Shown piece by piece: positions 1 through 9,294 of a DNA stretch of 64,000 nucleotides. The notes beneath the pieces were generated by a model. The model was not told the DNA's origin. It made no database searches and saw only the letters and a list, made by a program, of their open reading frames with translations. The stretch comes from Arthrobacter woluwensis. GTDB taxonomy: Bacteria; Actinomycetota; Actinomycetes; Actinomycetales; Micrococcaceae. Positions within the stretch are counted from its first letter, which is position 1. Every line of letters starts with the position of its first letter. The stretch is from the NCBI RefSeq assembly GCF_030816155.1, contig NZ_JAUSXR010000001.1, positions 1,054,001-1,118,000 on the forward strand, in the 5' to 3' direction. The position numbers and the translations under genes are program-made.

Positions 1-104
1 TCCGGGCGGATCCCCGGATCCACTGGCTGGACTGGACCGCGCCGGACCTCGTGGACCAGGCCCTGCGCCGGGTGGAGGAGGAGTTCCCGGGTTCGGTCGC
101 TTAG
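1..104 (+). CDS. miaA: tRNA dimethylallyltransferase MiaA, C-terminal end only
   Basis: Reading from base 3, the frame encodes about 33 residues ending ...RIHWLDWTAPDLVDQALRR... and stops with TAG at 102-104. MiaA, which prenylates A37 of UNN-decoding tRNAs, typically ends in Actinobacteria with a DPRIHWL-type motif followed by a short helix, and it commonly lies directly before dapF. Only the tail is inside the window, so no catalytic motif can be checked. The call rests on the tail motif and the neighbour. Confidence 0.75.
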   Translation, partial: RADPRIHWLDWTAPDLVDQALRRVEEEFPGSVA

Positions 105-127
105 ATGAACATCTGTACGCTGGAAAC

Positions 128-1072
128 ATGACTGAGACGCTTTCCGCTCCCGCCGCCGTCGTCCTCGCCGGGCTGAGCGGCCTGGAGTTCGCCAAGGGCC
201 ACGGCACGGGCAATGACTTCGTGCTGATCGCGGACCCTGACGGCCTGCGTCCTCTCACGGCGGAGCAGGTGGCCGTGCTGTGCGACCGGCACCAGGGCAT
301 CGGCGGTGACGGACTCATCCGCGCCATCCCCTCCCGCCTTCTGCCCGAGGGTCAGGAGCTGCTCGCCTCCGAGCCGGACGCCGAGTGGTTCATGGACTAC
401 CGCAACAACGACGGCTCCATCGCCGAGATGTGCGGCAACGGCGTCCGAGCCTTCGTGCACTTCTTGCTCGACTCCGGGCTCGCCCGTCTCGATGACAACT
501 CCCTCCTCAAGATCGGCACGCGGGCCGGCGTCAAGGTCGTCACGCTGGTGCCGGAGGGCTACGCGGTGGACATGGGGCCGTGGGCCTTCATCCACCCGGA
601 GGAGGCCGCCGAGCGCGCCGTTGATTCTCTCGTCACCGCGCGCGGTCTGGACGGCGAACGCCCGGCACTGTCGATCACGATGGGCAATCCCCACACCGTC
701 CTGGCACTTGCCGGGCTGGATGAGCTCGCCGCGCTTCCGCTCACCGAGATCCCCGCGGTGCACCCGACCCCGCCGAACGGCACGAATGTCGAGTTCGTGG
801 TGCCCGCGGAGCCGCTCGTGCAGGACGGCAAAGGCCATGTCACCATGCGGGTGCACGAGCGCGGCGTCGGGGAGACCCAGTCGTGCGGCACCGGCGCGTG
901 TGCGGCCGCCGCGGCGATCCGGTACTGGGCCGGTGCCGGCGCACCGTCGCGCTGGGATATTCAGGTCCCCGGTGGTGTGGTCGGCGTCGAGTTCCTGCCG
1001 GCCGCTGCCGATGGGGAGCACGTGGTCCTCAGTGGTCCTGCGACGATCGTGGCACGCGGCCGCCTGGCCTGA
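128..1072 (+). CDS. dapF: Diaminopimelate epimerase DapF
   Basis: This cytosolic enzyme converts LL- to meso-diaminopimelate, for lysine and peptidoglycan synthesis. The 314-residue product has both catalytic cysteines in their family motifs: EMCGNG (Cys102) and SCGTGAC (Cys253). It begins with a short extra N-terminal stretch before the conserved FAKGHGTGNDFV. ATG at 128 follows a weak purine-rich site (GGAAA) and lies 23 nt after miaA, so the two are probably co-transcribed, as in other Arthrobacter-like genomes. Nothing unusual is seen. Confidence 0.96.
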   Translation: MTETLSAPAAVVLAGLSGLEFAKGHGTGNDFVLIADPDGLRPLTAEQVAVLCDRHQGIGGDGLIRAIPSRLLPEGQELLASEPDAEWFMDYRNNDGSIAEMCGNGVRAFVHFLLDSGLARLDDNSLLKIGTRAGVKVVTLVPEGYAVDMGPWAFIHPEEAAERAVDSLVTARGLDGERPALSITMGNPHTVLALAGLDELAALPLTEIPAVHPTPPNGTNVEFVVPAEPLVQDGKGHVTMRVHERGVGETQSCGTGACAAAAAIRYWAGAGAPSRWDIQVPGGVVGVEFLPAAADGEHVVLSGPATIVARGRLA

Positions 1073-1114
1073 GAACCCCGCCGCGGCTGAGCGGAGGATA
1101 TGCACACCGTACGT

Positions 1115-1143
1115 CGACGACGGCGGGCGGCCCCGGCGTCGTC
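1115..1143. terminator. Possible bidirectional hairpin between dapF and the methyltransferase gene
   Basis: CGACGACG at 1115-1122 can pair with CGTCGTCG at 1136-1143 around a GC-rich loop, between two convergent genes. There is no clear T-tract, so the call is tentative. Confidence 0.4.
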
Positions 1144-1175
1144 GTGCTCAAGGAACATGGCCGGGGTGAAGAGCG

Positions 1176-1787
1176 TCAGCTTTCGCGGACGACCCGCAGG
1201 ACGCGGAACGACTTCGCGGTCGAGAACCGTGAGACAGCGAACCCGGTGGGCAGGGTCTCCGCGAGCCATTTCTGCAGGGAGTCTGAGCCGAGGTTCTTCT
1301 GGACCACCAGGAAGGCCTCGCCGCCCGGGTTGAGCCGGGGAAGCCACAACTGCAGCAGGTCGTGGAGTTCCGCCTTGCCGATCCGGATGGGCGGGTTGGA
1401 CCAGATGAGGTCGAAACCGAGGTCCGGGTCGACGTCCTGGGGGAGCGAGGCGCTCAGGTTGTCCAGCCCCAGCGTGGCCGCATTCTCCGTGGTCAGCGCG
1501 ATGCAGCGCTGGTTGACGTCCACGGCGGTGACGTGCGCGTCCGGGGACTTGAGCGCCAAGGTCAGGGCGATGGGTCCCCAGCCGCAGCCGATGTCGAGGA
1601 ACGAGCCTTCCGGAGCCGGTTCGGGCACTTCGTCCAGGAGGATCCTGGTGCCCTTGTCGATGGCGTCGGGGCTGAAGATGCCCGTGGAGGTGTGCAGGGA
1701 ACGTTCCCGGCCGTCCAGAACGACGCTGAGCGGCTTGCGGATGAACTCGCCTGCGGGCTCGCTGCTGAAGTAGTGTGCGGACTCCAT
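1176..1787 (-). CDS. Class I SAM-dependent methyltransferase (RsmC/MTS family)
   Basis: The product has 203 residues from the ATG at 1787. It contains the SAM-binding motif I DIGCGWGPIAL, an acidic motif II (AVDVNQ) and the SNPPIR motif IV typical of N-directed methyltransferases of the MTS family (RsmC-like, guanine-N2 of rRNA). The protein is short and matches only the catalytic half of E. coli RsmC, so the substrate is not certain. A longer frame upstream is possible. I prefer 1787 because TAAGGT lies 7 nt before it, the spacing of a leaderless start, and because MESAHYFSS is the first well-formed segment. It is convergent with dapF. Confidence 0.82.
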   Translation of the reverse strand: MESAHYFSSEPAGEFIRKPLSVVLDGRERSLHTSTGIFSPDAIDKGTRILLDEVPEPAPEGSFLDIGCGWGPIALTLALKSPDAHVTAVDVNQRCIALTTENAATLGLDNLSASLPQDVDPDLGFDLIWSNPPIRIGKAELHDLLQLWLPRLNPGGEAFLVVQKNLGSDSLQKWLAETLPTGFAVSRFSTAKSFRVLRVVRES

Positions 1788-2111
1788 GCGTGCAACCTTA
1801 GTGGGCCGTGGGCAGGCGCGGGAGCTGGTAGAATGGTGCAATGCTGTCTTTCCTGTAATGAGTCCCGGACCCGCGCGCCGCTTCCCTGATCGATCCGCTG
1901 TTCATGCTGATCCCGGGTGAAGCCTGCCAACGCGTGGCACCGGTCGACCCCGTAACCCTGACCCCAGCGGTGCGGTAGTACAGGAATTCCTTCCAGACTG
2001 ATCATTCGAGATCCCGGAAGACGTGTTTTTCCTTTCCGCACCTCCTTTCACCACTTGCCCGTGTTGTCGGAGCCTCCGGCTAGCATGGGACTCAACGCTT
2101 TGAGGGAGACC
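1788..2111. other. Divergent intergenic region between the methyltransferase gene and hflX
   Basis: This 324-nt region has no supported gene. It carries the minus-strand -10-like TAAGGT (1795-1800, top-strand coordinates) for the methyltransferase. On the plus strand, TAGCAT (2083-2088) could be the hflX -10, with no convincing -35. I could not fold any part of it into a tRNA. Confidence 0.5.
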
Positions 2112-3677
2112 ATGACTGAACAGACTCATTCTGGTTCTGAACTGAGCCCGGAGGAGATGCAGGCCGTCATCGACCGCATCCTCGCCACCGATTCCGACGC
2201 GGTGGAACCGGAAGCGGGGGCCGGCTCCGGCACCCCCCGCGGTACCGTGCTGGGCTCCAAAGCCCAGGCCCTGTCCACGCTGGACCGGGAACACAGTGAA
2301 TTCGACGGCTTGCAGGAGGACCTCGCCGAAAGGCACGCCCGGCGCCGTGTGGCCGGTCTGTCCACCGAACTCGAGGACGTCACCGAGGTCGAGTACCGGC
2401 AGCTCCGCCTGGAGCGCGTGGTCCTGGCCGGGCTGTGGACCGAAGGCACACTCGCCGATGCGGAGAACTCCCTGCGGGAGCTCGCCGCGCTGGCCGAGAC
2501 CGCCGGTTCCGAGGTGCTGGACGGTCTGGTCCAGAAGCGCCTCAAGCCGGACCCCGGGACGTTCCTCGGCTCCGGCAAGGCGCTGGAGCTCCGTGACATC
2601 GTCATGGCCACCGGCGCCGACACCGTGGTGGTCGACTCCGAGCTGGCGCCTTCGCAGAGGCGGTCCCTGGAGGACATCGTCAAGGTGAAGGTCATCGACC
2701 GCACCGGCCTCATCCTGGACATCTTCGCGCAGCACGCGAAGAGCCGGGAGGGCAAGGCGCAGGTCGAACTGGCACAGCTGGAGTACCTGCTGCCGCGTCT
2801 GCGTGGCTGGGGTGAATCCATGTCCCGTCAGGCCGGTGGCCAGGTGGGCAGCGCCGGCGCCGGCATGGGATCCCGTGGTCCCGGTGAGACGAAGATCGAA
2901 TTGGACCGCCGGAAGATCCGCACTCGCATGGCGAAGCTCCGTCGTGAGATCGACGGCATGAAGCCCGCCCGTGAGGCCAAGCGTGCCAACCGCAAGCGCC
3001 ACGAGGTCCCTTCGGTGGCGATCGCCGGCTACACCAACGCCGGCAAGTCCTCGCTGCTGAACCGTCTCACCGACGCCGGAGTCCTGGTGGAGAACGCGCT
3101 GTTCGCCACCCTGGACCCCACGGTGCGCAGAGCGCAGACGCCGGACGGGATCACCTACACGCTGGCCGACACGGTCGGGTTCGTGCGGTCCCTGCCGACG
3201 CAGCTCGTGGAGGCGTTCCGCTCCACGCTGGAGGAAGTGGCCGATTCGGACCTCATCCTGCACGTGGTGGACGCCTCGCACCCGGATCCTGAGGGCCAGA
3301 TCGCGGCGGTCCGGCAGGTGTTCACCGAAGTTGATGCGCGCAAGGTCCCCGAGATCATCGTGCTGAACAAGGTGGACGCCGCGGATCCGTTCGTGGTGGA
3401 GCGCCTGAAGCAGCGGGAGCCTCGCTGCCTGGAGGTGTCGGCCCGTACCGGCGCCGGCATTCCGGAACTGCTGGCGGAGATCAGCCGTTCCATCCCGCGA
3501 CCCGATGTGCGGATGGAACTGCTCGTGCCGTATCAGCGCGGAGATCTGCTGAACAAGCTGCACGAGGGTGAATCCGAGATCCTCAGCCTCGAACACACCG
3601 GGGAGGGCACCCGCGTCACCGTGGTGGTCCGTGAGTCCCTGGCCGCGGAACTGGAGCAATTCGCCATCCATGAGTGA
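2112..3677 (+). CDS. hflX: GTPase HflX
   Basis: HflX is a ribosome-associated GTPase that splits or rescues stalled 50S/70S particles under stress. The 521-residue product has the HflX N-terminal domain, then a helical glycine-rich linker (GSAGAGMGSRGPGETKIELD, just after LPRLRGWGESMSRQ). The G domain follows, with G1 GYTNAGKSSLLNRL, G3 DTVGF and G4 NKVD. ATG at 2112 is preceded by GAGGGAGA. An upstream in-frame ATG at 2085 has no such site. The gene ends overlapping dinG by 8 nt, so the two are translationally coupled. Confidence 0.93.
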   Translation: MTEQTHSGSELSPEEMQAVIDRILATDSDAVEPEAGAGSGTPRGTVLGSKAQALSTLDREHSEFDGLQEDLAERHARRRVAGLSTELEDVTEVEYRQLRLERVVLAGLWTEGTLADAENSLRELAALAETAGSEVLDGLVQKRLKPDPGTFLGSGKALELRDIVMATGADTVVVDSELAPSQRRSLEDIVKVKVIDRTGLILDIFAQHAKSREGKAQVELAQLEYLLPRLRGWGESMSRQAGGQVGSAGAGMGSRGPGETKIELDRRKIRTRMAKLRREIDGMKPAREAKRANRKRHEVPSVAIAGYTNAGKSSLLNRLTDAGVLVENALFATLDPTVRRAQTPDGITYTLADTVGFVRSLPTQLVEAFRSTLEEVADSDLILHVVDASHPDPEGQIAAVRQVFTEVDARKVPEIIVLNKVDAADPFVVERLKQREPRCLEVSARTGAGIPELLAEISRSIPRPDVRMELLVPYQRGDLLNKLHEGESEILSLEHTGEGTRVTVVVRESLAAELEQFAIHE

Positions 3678-5775
3678 GATGCCCGCGGCCCCGCAGGAGC
3701 CGGAGGAGGAGACCAGGGGGGACAGCCCCGCCATCCGGCGGGCGCTGTCCCTCCTGGACACCGCCGTCGGCAGCCTTGGAGGCCAGAACCGTCCCGGCCA
3801 GCACGAGATGGTCCGGCAGGTCGCCGCCTCCCTGGAGGAGCAGCGCCATCTGCTCGTCCAGGCGGGCACCGGCACCGGTAAGTCGCTCGGGTACCTCGTG
3901 CCCGTGATCGATGATGCCGTGCGCAACGGGCACCGTGCCGTGATCTCGACGGCGACGCTCGCGCTGCAGGCTCAGATCATGGGCCGGGATCTGCCCCGGC
4001 TGCTCGAGACCGTCACGCCTGAGCTCCCGCGTCCGGTGAAGACCGCGCTCGTGAAGGGCCGTTCGAACTATCTGTGCCTGCACAAGGTGGGCGGCGGCTT
4101 CCCCGAGGAGGACGCGTCGGACGATCAGCTCTTCGGCATGGGGGCGGACGGCGCGCTGTTCAGTTCGAACAACGGCCCGAGCCTCGGCAACGGGCCGGGC
4201 ACCCAGCTCGGCCGCGAGATCCTACGGCTGCGCGAGTGGGCACAGGAGACCGACACCGGTGACCGGGACGACCTGACCCCGGGTGTCTCCGAACGGGCGT
4301 GGCGACAGGTGTCCGTCACGGCGCTGGAATGCCTCGGCCCCGCGAAGTGCCCGATGTCCGAAGAGTGTTTCAGTGAGCGGGCCCGGGCCACCGCCGCCGA
4401 GTCGGACGTCATCGTCACGAACCACGCCATGCTCGCCATCAACGCTTTTGAAGGCGTCGCCGTGCTGCCCGAATACGACGTCGTGGTCGTGGACGAGGCC
4501 CATGAATTGCAGGACCGGGTCACCAGTGCCGTCACCGGTCAGCTGTCCGAGGCGATGGTGACCGCCGCGGCACGGGCCGCCCGCCGTCATGCCCACATCA
4601 AGGTCGAAGCGCTCGACGCGGCGGCCGGCGCTCTGGAAGCCGAACTGGGTCTGCTGTCCACCGGCCTTCTGCCACGCGGCCCCGAGGAGCCGCTCGGCCG
4701 GGCCATCGACGCCGTGCGTGAGGCCTGCCGTGCGGCGCTGTCCGACTCGAAGCCCGAGCAGGGGCAGCCGGCGGACGGCGCCTTGCAGGCTGCTCGCTCG
4801 CGCCTCACGCAGCTCCTGGAAGTCAGCGAACGTCTCCTCGTGGCGGCTGAGCGGAAAGAGGTCGTCTGGGTGACCCGCAGCGGCACCTTCGAGCCAGGCA
4901 CCGGCTATCGCCCCGCCGACGACGACGCCCCCGCCACCGTGACCGTGGCGCCTCTCAGCGTGGCCATGAAGCTCCGCGACGGACTGTTCGACGGCCACAC
5001 CGCGATCCTCACCTCGGCGACCCTCGCCATCGGCGCCGCCTTTGAGCAGGCCGCCGGCGATGTGGGTCTGCAGGGGCCGGGCGCCCCCGACTGGGTGGGC
5101 GTCGACGTCGGCTCCCCGTTCGACTACCCGCGTCAGGGCATGCTGTATGTCGCACGCCATCTGCCCAAACCGGGCCGCGGCATCTCGCCGGAGGCGCTGG
5201 ACGAGGTGGTGGACCTCATCAAGGCCTCGGGCGGTGGGGCCCTGGGCCTGTTCTCCTCACGGAGGGCTGCGGAGGAGGCGGCGGACTACGTCCGCGAACG
5301 GGTCGACGTCCCGATCCTGTGCCAGGGGGAGGCGACGATGAGTTCCCTCATCCAGGAATTCTCCGACGACCGGGACACGTGTCTCTTCGGCACGCTCACC
5401 CTGTGGCAGGGCGTGGACGTGCCGGGCGACTCCTGCCGGCTGGTCATCATGGACCGGATCCCGTTCCCGCGGCCGGACGACCCGCTCAACACCGCACGGT
5501 CCCGCGCCGTCGCCCAGAATGGCGGCAATGGGTTCATGGCGATCTCGGCCAGCAGCGCCGCGATCAAGATGGCCCAGGGCGCGGGCCGCCTCATCCGGTC
5601 CACGGGCGACAAGGGCGTCGTCGCCGTGCTGGATTCCCGGCTCGCCACGGAACGCTATGGCGGATTCATCCGGTCCACGTTGCCGCCGTTCTGGCCGACC
5701 ACCGACCGTCAGGTGGTGCTCTCGGCGCTCCAACGGCTGTCGGGACATGAGGAGCCCGCTGCGGCGAAGAGCTGA
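3670..5775 (+). CDS. dinG: ATP-dependent DNA helicase, DinG family
   Basis: This is a superfamily 2 XPD/DinG-type 5'-3' helicase acting on damaged or structured DNA. The 701-residue product has Walker A GTGTGKS (Lys71) and the DEAH box VVVDEAHEL near residue 275. Four cysteines (136, 221, 227, 233) are spaced as in the iron-sulfur cluster of this family. The C-terminal helicase half includes LFGTLTLWQGVDVPG and the QGAGRLIR motif VI. Its ATG (3670) lies inside the end of hflX. A strong hairpin follows. No LexA box was seen before the hflX-dinG pair. Confidence 0.93.
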   Translation: MSEMPAAPQEPEEETRGDSPAIRRALSLLDTAVGSLGGQNRPGQHEMVRQVAASLEEQRHLLVQAGTGTGKSLGYLVPVIDDAVRNGHRAVISTATLALQAQIMGRDLPRLLETVTPELPRPVKTALVKGRSNYLCLHKVGGGFPEEDASDDQLFGMGADGALFSSNNGPSLGNGPGTQLGREILRLREWAQETDTGDRDDLTPGVSERAWRQVSVTALECLGPAKCPMSEECFSERARATAAESDVIVTNHAMLAINAFEGVAVLPEYDVVVVDEAHELQDRVTSAVTGQLSEAMVTAAARAARRHAHIKVEALDAAAGALEAELGLLSTGLLPRGPEEPLGRAIDAVREACRAALSDSKPEQGQPADGALQAARSRLTQLLEVSERLLVAAERKEVVWVTRSGTFEPGTGYRPADDDAPATVTVAPLSVAMKLRDGLFDGHTAILTSATLAIGAAFEQAAGDVGLQGPGAPDWVGVDVGSPFDYPRQGMLYVARHLPKPGRGISPEALDEVVDLIKASGGGALGLFSSRRAAEEAADYVRERVDVPILCQGEATMSSLIQEFSDDRDTCLFGTLTLWQGVDVPGDSCRLVIMDRIPFPRPDDPLNTARSRAVAQNGGNGFMAISASSAAIKMAQGAGRLIRSTGDKGVVAVLDSRLATERYGGFIRSTLPPFWPTTDRQVVLSALQRLSGHEEPAAAKS

Positions 5776-5801
5776 GCCGGGCGGTGACCACCACGACAGA
5801 A

Positions 5802-5843
5802 ACGGCGAGGGCCTGAGCGGATTTCCGCTCAGGCCCTCGCCGT
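5802..5843. terminator. Bidirectional terminator between dinG and lexA
   Basis: A perfect 20-nt inverted repeat (5802-5821 with 5824-5843, core GCGAGGGCCTGAGCGGA) sits between two convergent genes, close to the dinG stop. It would stop transcription from both sides. Confidence 0.85.
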
Positions 5844-5893
5844 CTGCTGTTCGCCTTCCGGCACGTGTTCCGTAGGGGACGAGGCCGCTTTCC

Positions 5894-6613
5894 TCAGAGG
5901 GACCGCAGCACCGAGACCACCTTGCCCATGACGGTGGCATGGTCGCCGAGAATCGGCTCGTAGCGCGTGTTCTGGGGGAGCAGCCACGTGTGGCCGTCAC
6001 GCTGCCGGAAGGTCTTCACGGTCGCCTCATCGTCGAGGAGGGCGGCGACGATGTCCCCGTTCTCGGCGTTGTTCTGGCGCCTGACCACCACCCAGTCGCC
6101 GTCGCAGATGGCCGCGTCGATCATGGAGTCACCCGCCACCTGGAGCATGAAGAGTTCGCCATGGCCCACGAGCTGGCGGGGGAGCGGCATGACGTCCTCC
6201 ACTTGCTGGTCAGCCAGGATCGGGCCACCGGCCGCGATACGCCCGACCAGGGGGACCATGGCCGCGTCCGAGGACGTGCTGAGCTCCGCCACGATCGACC
6301 GGGGCTCGGGCAGCGACGCCACGCGGGGAGCCTCCCGGGAGTCCAGCGTCAGCGGAATGAGGATCTCCATGGCGCGGGGGCGCTTCGGGTCGCGGCGGAT
6401 GTAACCGAGCCGCTCCAGCTGGCTCAGCTGGTGCGTGACGCTGGAGAGGCTCGCGAGCCCCACCGTGTCTCCGATCTCCCGCATCGACGGCGGGTACCCC
6501 TTGGCCTCGACCGAGCGTTGGATGGTCTCCAGGATCTTCTTCTGACGGGGAGTGAGGCCACGGTTGGCCGGCGCCCTGCTGGGGCCGGCTTCGTTCGATG
6601 AACTCCTGGCCAT
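5894..6613 (-). CDS. lexA: LexA repressor
   Basis: LexA is the SOS master repressor, which self-cleaves when stimulated by RecA filaments. The 239-residue product has the N-terminal winged helix ([12 protein letters not shown], then YPPSMREIG). The cleavage site is Ala128-Gly129 (RIAAGGPI), with catalytic Ser163 (AGDSMID) and Lys200 (ATVKTF); the 37-residue Ser-Lys spacing equals that of E. coli LexA. The start at 6613 has an AGGGAG ribosome site. Two LexA boxes lie upstream, implying autoregulation. The LysM gene is divergent, as lexA and Rv2719c are in Mycobacterium. Confidence 0.96.
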   Translation of the reverse strand: MARSSSNEAGPSRAPANRGLTPRQKKILETIQRSVEAKGYPPSMREIGDTVGLASLSSVTHQLSQLERLGYIRRDPKRPRAMEILIPLTLDSREAPRVASLPEPRSIVAELSTSSDAAMVPLVGRIAAGGPILADQQVEDVMPLPRQLVGHGELFMLQVAGDSMIDAAICDGDWVVVRRQNNAENGDIVAALLDDEATVKTFRQRDGHTWLLPQNTRYEPILGDHATVMGKVVSVLRSL

Positions 6614-6791
6614 CTGTCACTCCCTGGATCTCGTGTGGGGCCTTCCCGCCCTCCGGGGAGGCCGGGTCCTGCCGGTCGCTCTCGCCTGCCCCTGGTCCGG
6701 GCGGCTCGAAATTTTTGTCAGTGCCCCCTGGTGTGCTGTTCACCGAAGGAACTCTTCCTGCGTCCAACGCTAGGCCAGGAGGATGCCCGAA

Positions 6792-6807
6792 TCAAACATT
6801 TGTTCTA
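6792..6807. promoter_or_regulatory. LexA-binding SOS box 1 (lexA side)
   Basis: TCAAACATTTGTTCTA matches the actinobacterial consensus TCGAACNNNNGTTCGA at 10 of the 12 specified positions. It lies about 180 nt upstream of the lexA start, in the divergent promoter region, and fits LexA autoregulation. Confidence 0.78.
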
Positions 6808-6859
6808 GCGAGTCTTGACAGTGTTCGTAGGTATGTCCTAAAAATAGTAGTAACAAGGT

Positions 6860-6875
6860 TCGAATACATGTTCGA
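6860..6875. promoter_or_regulatory. LexA-binding SOS box 2 (LysM side)
   Basis: TCGAATACATGTTCGA is a near-perfect SOS palindrome, extended on both sides to GGTTCGAA...TTCGAACC. It lies 72 nt before the LysM gene and about 250 nt from lexA, so it is best placed to control the LysM gene. It may also co-repress lexA. Confidence 0.88.
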
Positions 6876-6947
6876 ACCGGGCTGGATGTACGGCGTATTG
6901 CCATCGAACGTAGATGCCAAGCGGCGTGATGGAAGCGAGGAAACGAA

Positions 6948-7298
6948 ATGTCAGCACAGGCTGTTGCGATCACCGGAACGCAGACTGCTCCGCGGATGCG
7001 GTTGACCCGCCGCGGGCGGTTCGTCTTCTTCGGCCTGCCGGCCGCGCTCCTGCTCGCCGCGATCATCACCGTCGCGCTGGGCATGCTGCTCACGCCGGCC
7101 ATCGCGAGCGACACGCACTCGGTGGGCTCGTCCCAGACCGTGGTCGTCCAGCCCGGAGACACGGTCTGGGCCATCGCTCAGCGGGTCGCTCCGGGCCGGG
7201 ACACCCGTGAGGTCGTCGGTGAGATCGCTCGCCTGAACGATCTGAAGGCTTCGGAGATCGTTGCGGGCCAGGACCTCTTCGTTCCTGCGCAGCGTTGA
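6948..7298 (+). CDS. Membrane-anchored LysM-domain protein, probable SOS-induced division inhibitor
   Basis: The 116-residue product has a basic N-terminus (RLTRRGR), one membrane segment at about residues 27-48 and an extracytoplasmic LysM domain at about 64-113 (VVVQPGDTVWAIAQRV...). LysM binds peptidoglycan. ATG at 6948 has a GAGGAAA ribosome site. The position opposite lexA and the near-perfect SOS box match Rv2719c (ChiZ) of M. tuberculosis and DivS of Corynebacterium, which halt division after DNA damage. Equivalence of function is inferred from position, topology and the box; this protein has no catalytic domain. Confidence 0.85.
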   Translation: MSAQAVAITGTQTAPRMRLTRRGRFVFFGLPAALLLAAIITVALGMLLTPAIASDTHSVGSSQTVVVQPGDTVWAIAQRVAPGRDTREVVGEIARLNDLKASEIVAGQDLFVPAQR

Positions 7299-7437
7299 TT
7301 CAAGCAGCGCTGATCCTGCCGCTCTGAACCCGCCGGCCGATCCGCCTGTCAGCGGCCTGCGCGTCCCTTTCGGTTCACGGGCCGGCCCAGGGGGCAACAA
7401 TTCAAGGCGGAGGAGCCGGGCAAACTAGACTGTACGG

Positions 7438-8544
7438 GTGAGCGAACAAATGCAGCGCTTGGCGAAGCTTCCCCTGCGAGACAATCTCCGGGGGATCAGC
7501 CCCTACGGTGCCCCCCAGATCGACGTCCCCGTGCTTCTGAACGTCAATGAGAACACTCATGGCGTTCCCGCTCCTGTCGTCCAGGCCATCACGGAAGCCG
7601 TGACCCACGCCGCCACGACCCTCAACCGGTACCCGGACCGGGAATTCACTGAACTTCGCACCGCGCTGGCCGACTACCTGGGCCACGGCCTCACCGCCGA
7701 GAACATCTGGGCCGCCAACGGGTCCAATGAAGTGCTGCAGCAGATCCTCCAGGCCTTCGGCGGCCCGGGCCGCACCGCGCTGGGCTTCCCCCCGACGTAC
7801 TCCATGTACCCCCTGCTGGCCAGCGGCACGGACACCGAATATGTGAAGGGCGTCCGCGACGCCGACTTCGAACTCTCCGCCGAGTCCGCCGCCCGGCAGG
7901 TGCGCGAGCTCGGACCGAGTGTCGTGTTCCTCTGCTCTCCGAACAACCCCACCGGGACCAAGCTCGGCCTCGACGTGGTCGAAGCCGTGTACGAGGCGGG
8001 CGAGGCCAGCCGGACCATCGTGATCGTCGACGAGGCGTACCACGAGTTCGCGCATGAAGGCACTCCGAGCGCCCTCACACTGCTGCCCGGCCGGGAGCGT
8101 CTGATCGTCAGCCGCACGATGAGCAAGGCGTTCGCCCTCGCGGGCGCCCGCCTGGGCTATCTGGCCGCCGCCCCGGAGATCACCGATGCCCTCCGCCTGG
8201 TCCGTCTCCCGTACCACCTCTCGGCGATCACCCAGGCCACCGCCCTGGCCGCACTGTCTCACCGGGAACTGCTTATGGCGGACGTGGAGGACATCAAGGT
8301 CCAGCGGGACCGCATCGTGGCGGAGCTCCGCGAAATGGGGCTGAAGCCCGCGTCCTCGGACTCGAACTACGTCTTCTTCGGCGGCATGGAGGACCCTGCA
8401 GCCATCTGGCAGGGTCTTCTGGACGCCGGAGTCCTGATCCGCGACGTCGGGATCCCGGGGCATCTCCGGGTCACCGCCGGCACGGAGCCGGAGACCACGG
8501 CGTTCCTCAACCGGCTCCGGGAGCTGCTCGGGCATTCCGCCTGA
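7438..8544 (+). CDS. hisC: Histidinol-phosphate aminotransferase HisC
   Basis: HisC is a PLP-dependent enzyme converting imidazole-acetol phosphate to histidinol phosphate. The 368-residue class I/II aminotransferase has the nucleotide-loop YPD motif, SPNNPTGT, IVDEAYHEF and the PLP lysine in TMSKAF (Lys230). The GTG start at 7438 is 6 nt after a TAGACT -10 box (7426-7431), so the mRNA is probably leaderless; no Shine-Dalgarno sequence is seen. It heads the his block. hisD, often beside hisC, is not found here, because the LysM gene lies immediately upstream. Confidence 0.95.
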   Translation: MSEQMQRLAKLPLRDNLRGISPYGAPQIDVPVLLNVNENTHGVPAPVVQAITEAVTHAATTLNRYPDREFTELRTALADYLGHGLTAENIWAANGSNEVLQQILQAFGGPGRTALGFPPTYSMYPLLASGTDTEYVKGVRDADFELSAESAARQVRELGPSVVFLCSPNNPTGTKLGLDVVEAVYEAGEASRTIVIVDEAYHEFAHEGTPSALTLLPGRERLIVSRTMSKAFALAGARLGYLAAAPEITDALRLVRLPYHLSAITQATALAALSHRELLMADVEDIKVQRDRIVAELREMGLKPASSDSNYVFFGGMEDPAAIWQGLLDAGVLIRDVGIPGHLRVTAGTEPETTAFLNRLRELLGHSA

Positions 8545-8679
8545 ACGGCATCCCGCCCGAAGGGCGATTCGCTTGAGGGCCGGGCCGCCGCCCTTCCGGA
8601 CCGCTGGACCCTCGCGGGGTCCGGAACGGCCGGAGACCATCGACATCCACACAGCACGTCATCAGAAGGAGTCTCCCGC

Positions 8680-9294
8680 ATGAGCGCAGCGAGCACGCCC
8701 CGCACCGCCAGCATGGAACGCAGCACGAGCGAGTCGAGCGTATTCGTCAGCATCGATCTGGACGGCACCGGTGTCGCCGAGATCAGCACCACGGTGCCGT
8801 TCTACGACCACATGCTCAATGCGCTCTGCAAGCACTCCCTGATCGACCTGACGGTCCGGGCCACCGGTGACACCCACATCGACGCGCACCACACCGTGGA
8901 GGACGTGGCCATCACGTTCGGCGAGGTGCTCAAGAAGGCGCTCGGCGACAAGGCCGGCATCCGCCGCTTCGGCGACGCCACGGTGCCGCTCGATGAAGCG
9001 CTCGCGCGGGCCGTCGTCGACGTCTCCGGGCGTCCGTACCTGGTCCACGAAGGTGAGCCGGCCGGCCAGGAGTACCACCTGATCGGAGGGCACTTCACCG
9101 GCTCGCTGACGCGCCACGTCTTCGAGGCCATCACCCTGCACGCCGGGATCTGCCTCCACATGGATGTGCTGCGCGGCCGCGATCCGCACCACATCGTCGA
9201 GGCTCAGTTCAAGGCCTTCGCCCGTGCCCTGCGCGCGGCGATCGAACCCGATCCCCGCGTCGAGGGCATCCCGTCCACCAAGGGAGCACTGTGA
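8680..9294 (+). CDS. hisB: Imidazoleglycerol-phosphate dehydratase HisB
   Basis: HisB makes imidazole-acetol phosphate. The 204-residue, monofunctional product has the paired metal-binding motifs [11 protein letters not shown] and, near the C-terminus, [15 protein letters not shown], plus SIDLDGTG and PFYDHML near the start. The ATG follows an AGAAGGAG ribosome site. The 135-nt gap after hisC holds a GC-rich hairpin (TTCCGGAC...GTCCGGAA near 8594-8625) that could attenuate read-through. Its stop overlaps the hisH start by 4 nt. Confidence 0.96.
   Translation: MSAASTPRTASMERSTSESSVFVSIDLDGTGVAEISTTVPFYDHMLNALCKHSLIDLTVRATGDTHIDAHHTVEDVAITFGEVLKKALGDKAGIRRFGDATVPLDEALARAVVDVSGRPYLVHEGEPAGQEYHLIGGHFTGSLTRHVFEAITLHAGICLHMDVLRGRDPHHIVEAQFKAFARALRAAIEPDPRVEGIPSTKGAL

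Noticed and set aside
1902..3926. 674-residue open frame on the minus strand
   Set aside because: It is antisense to hflX and the start of dinG, and its composition is that of a shadow frame.
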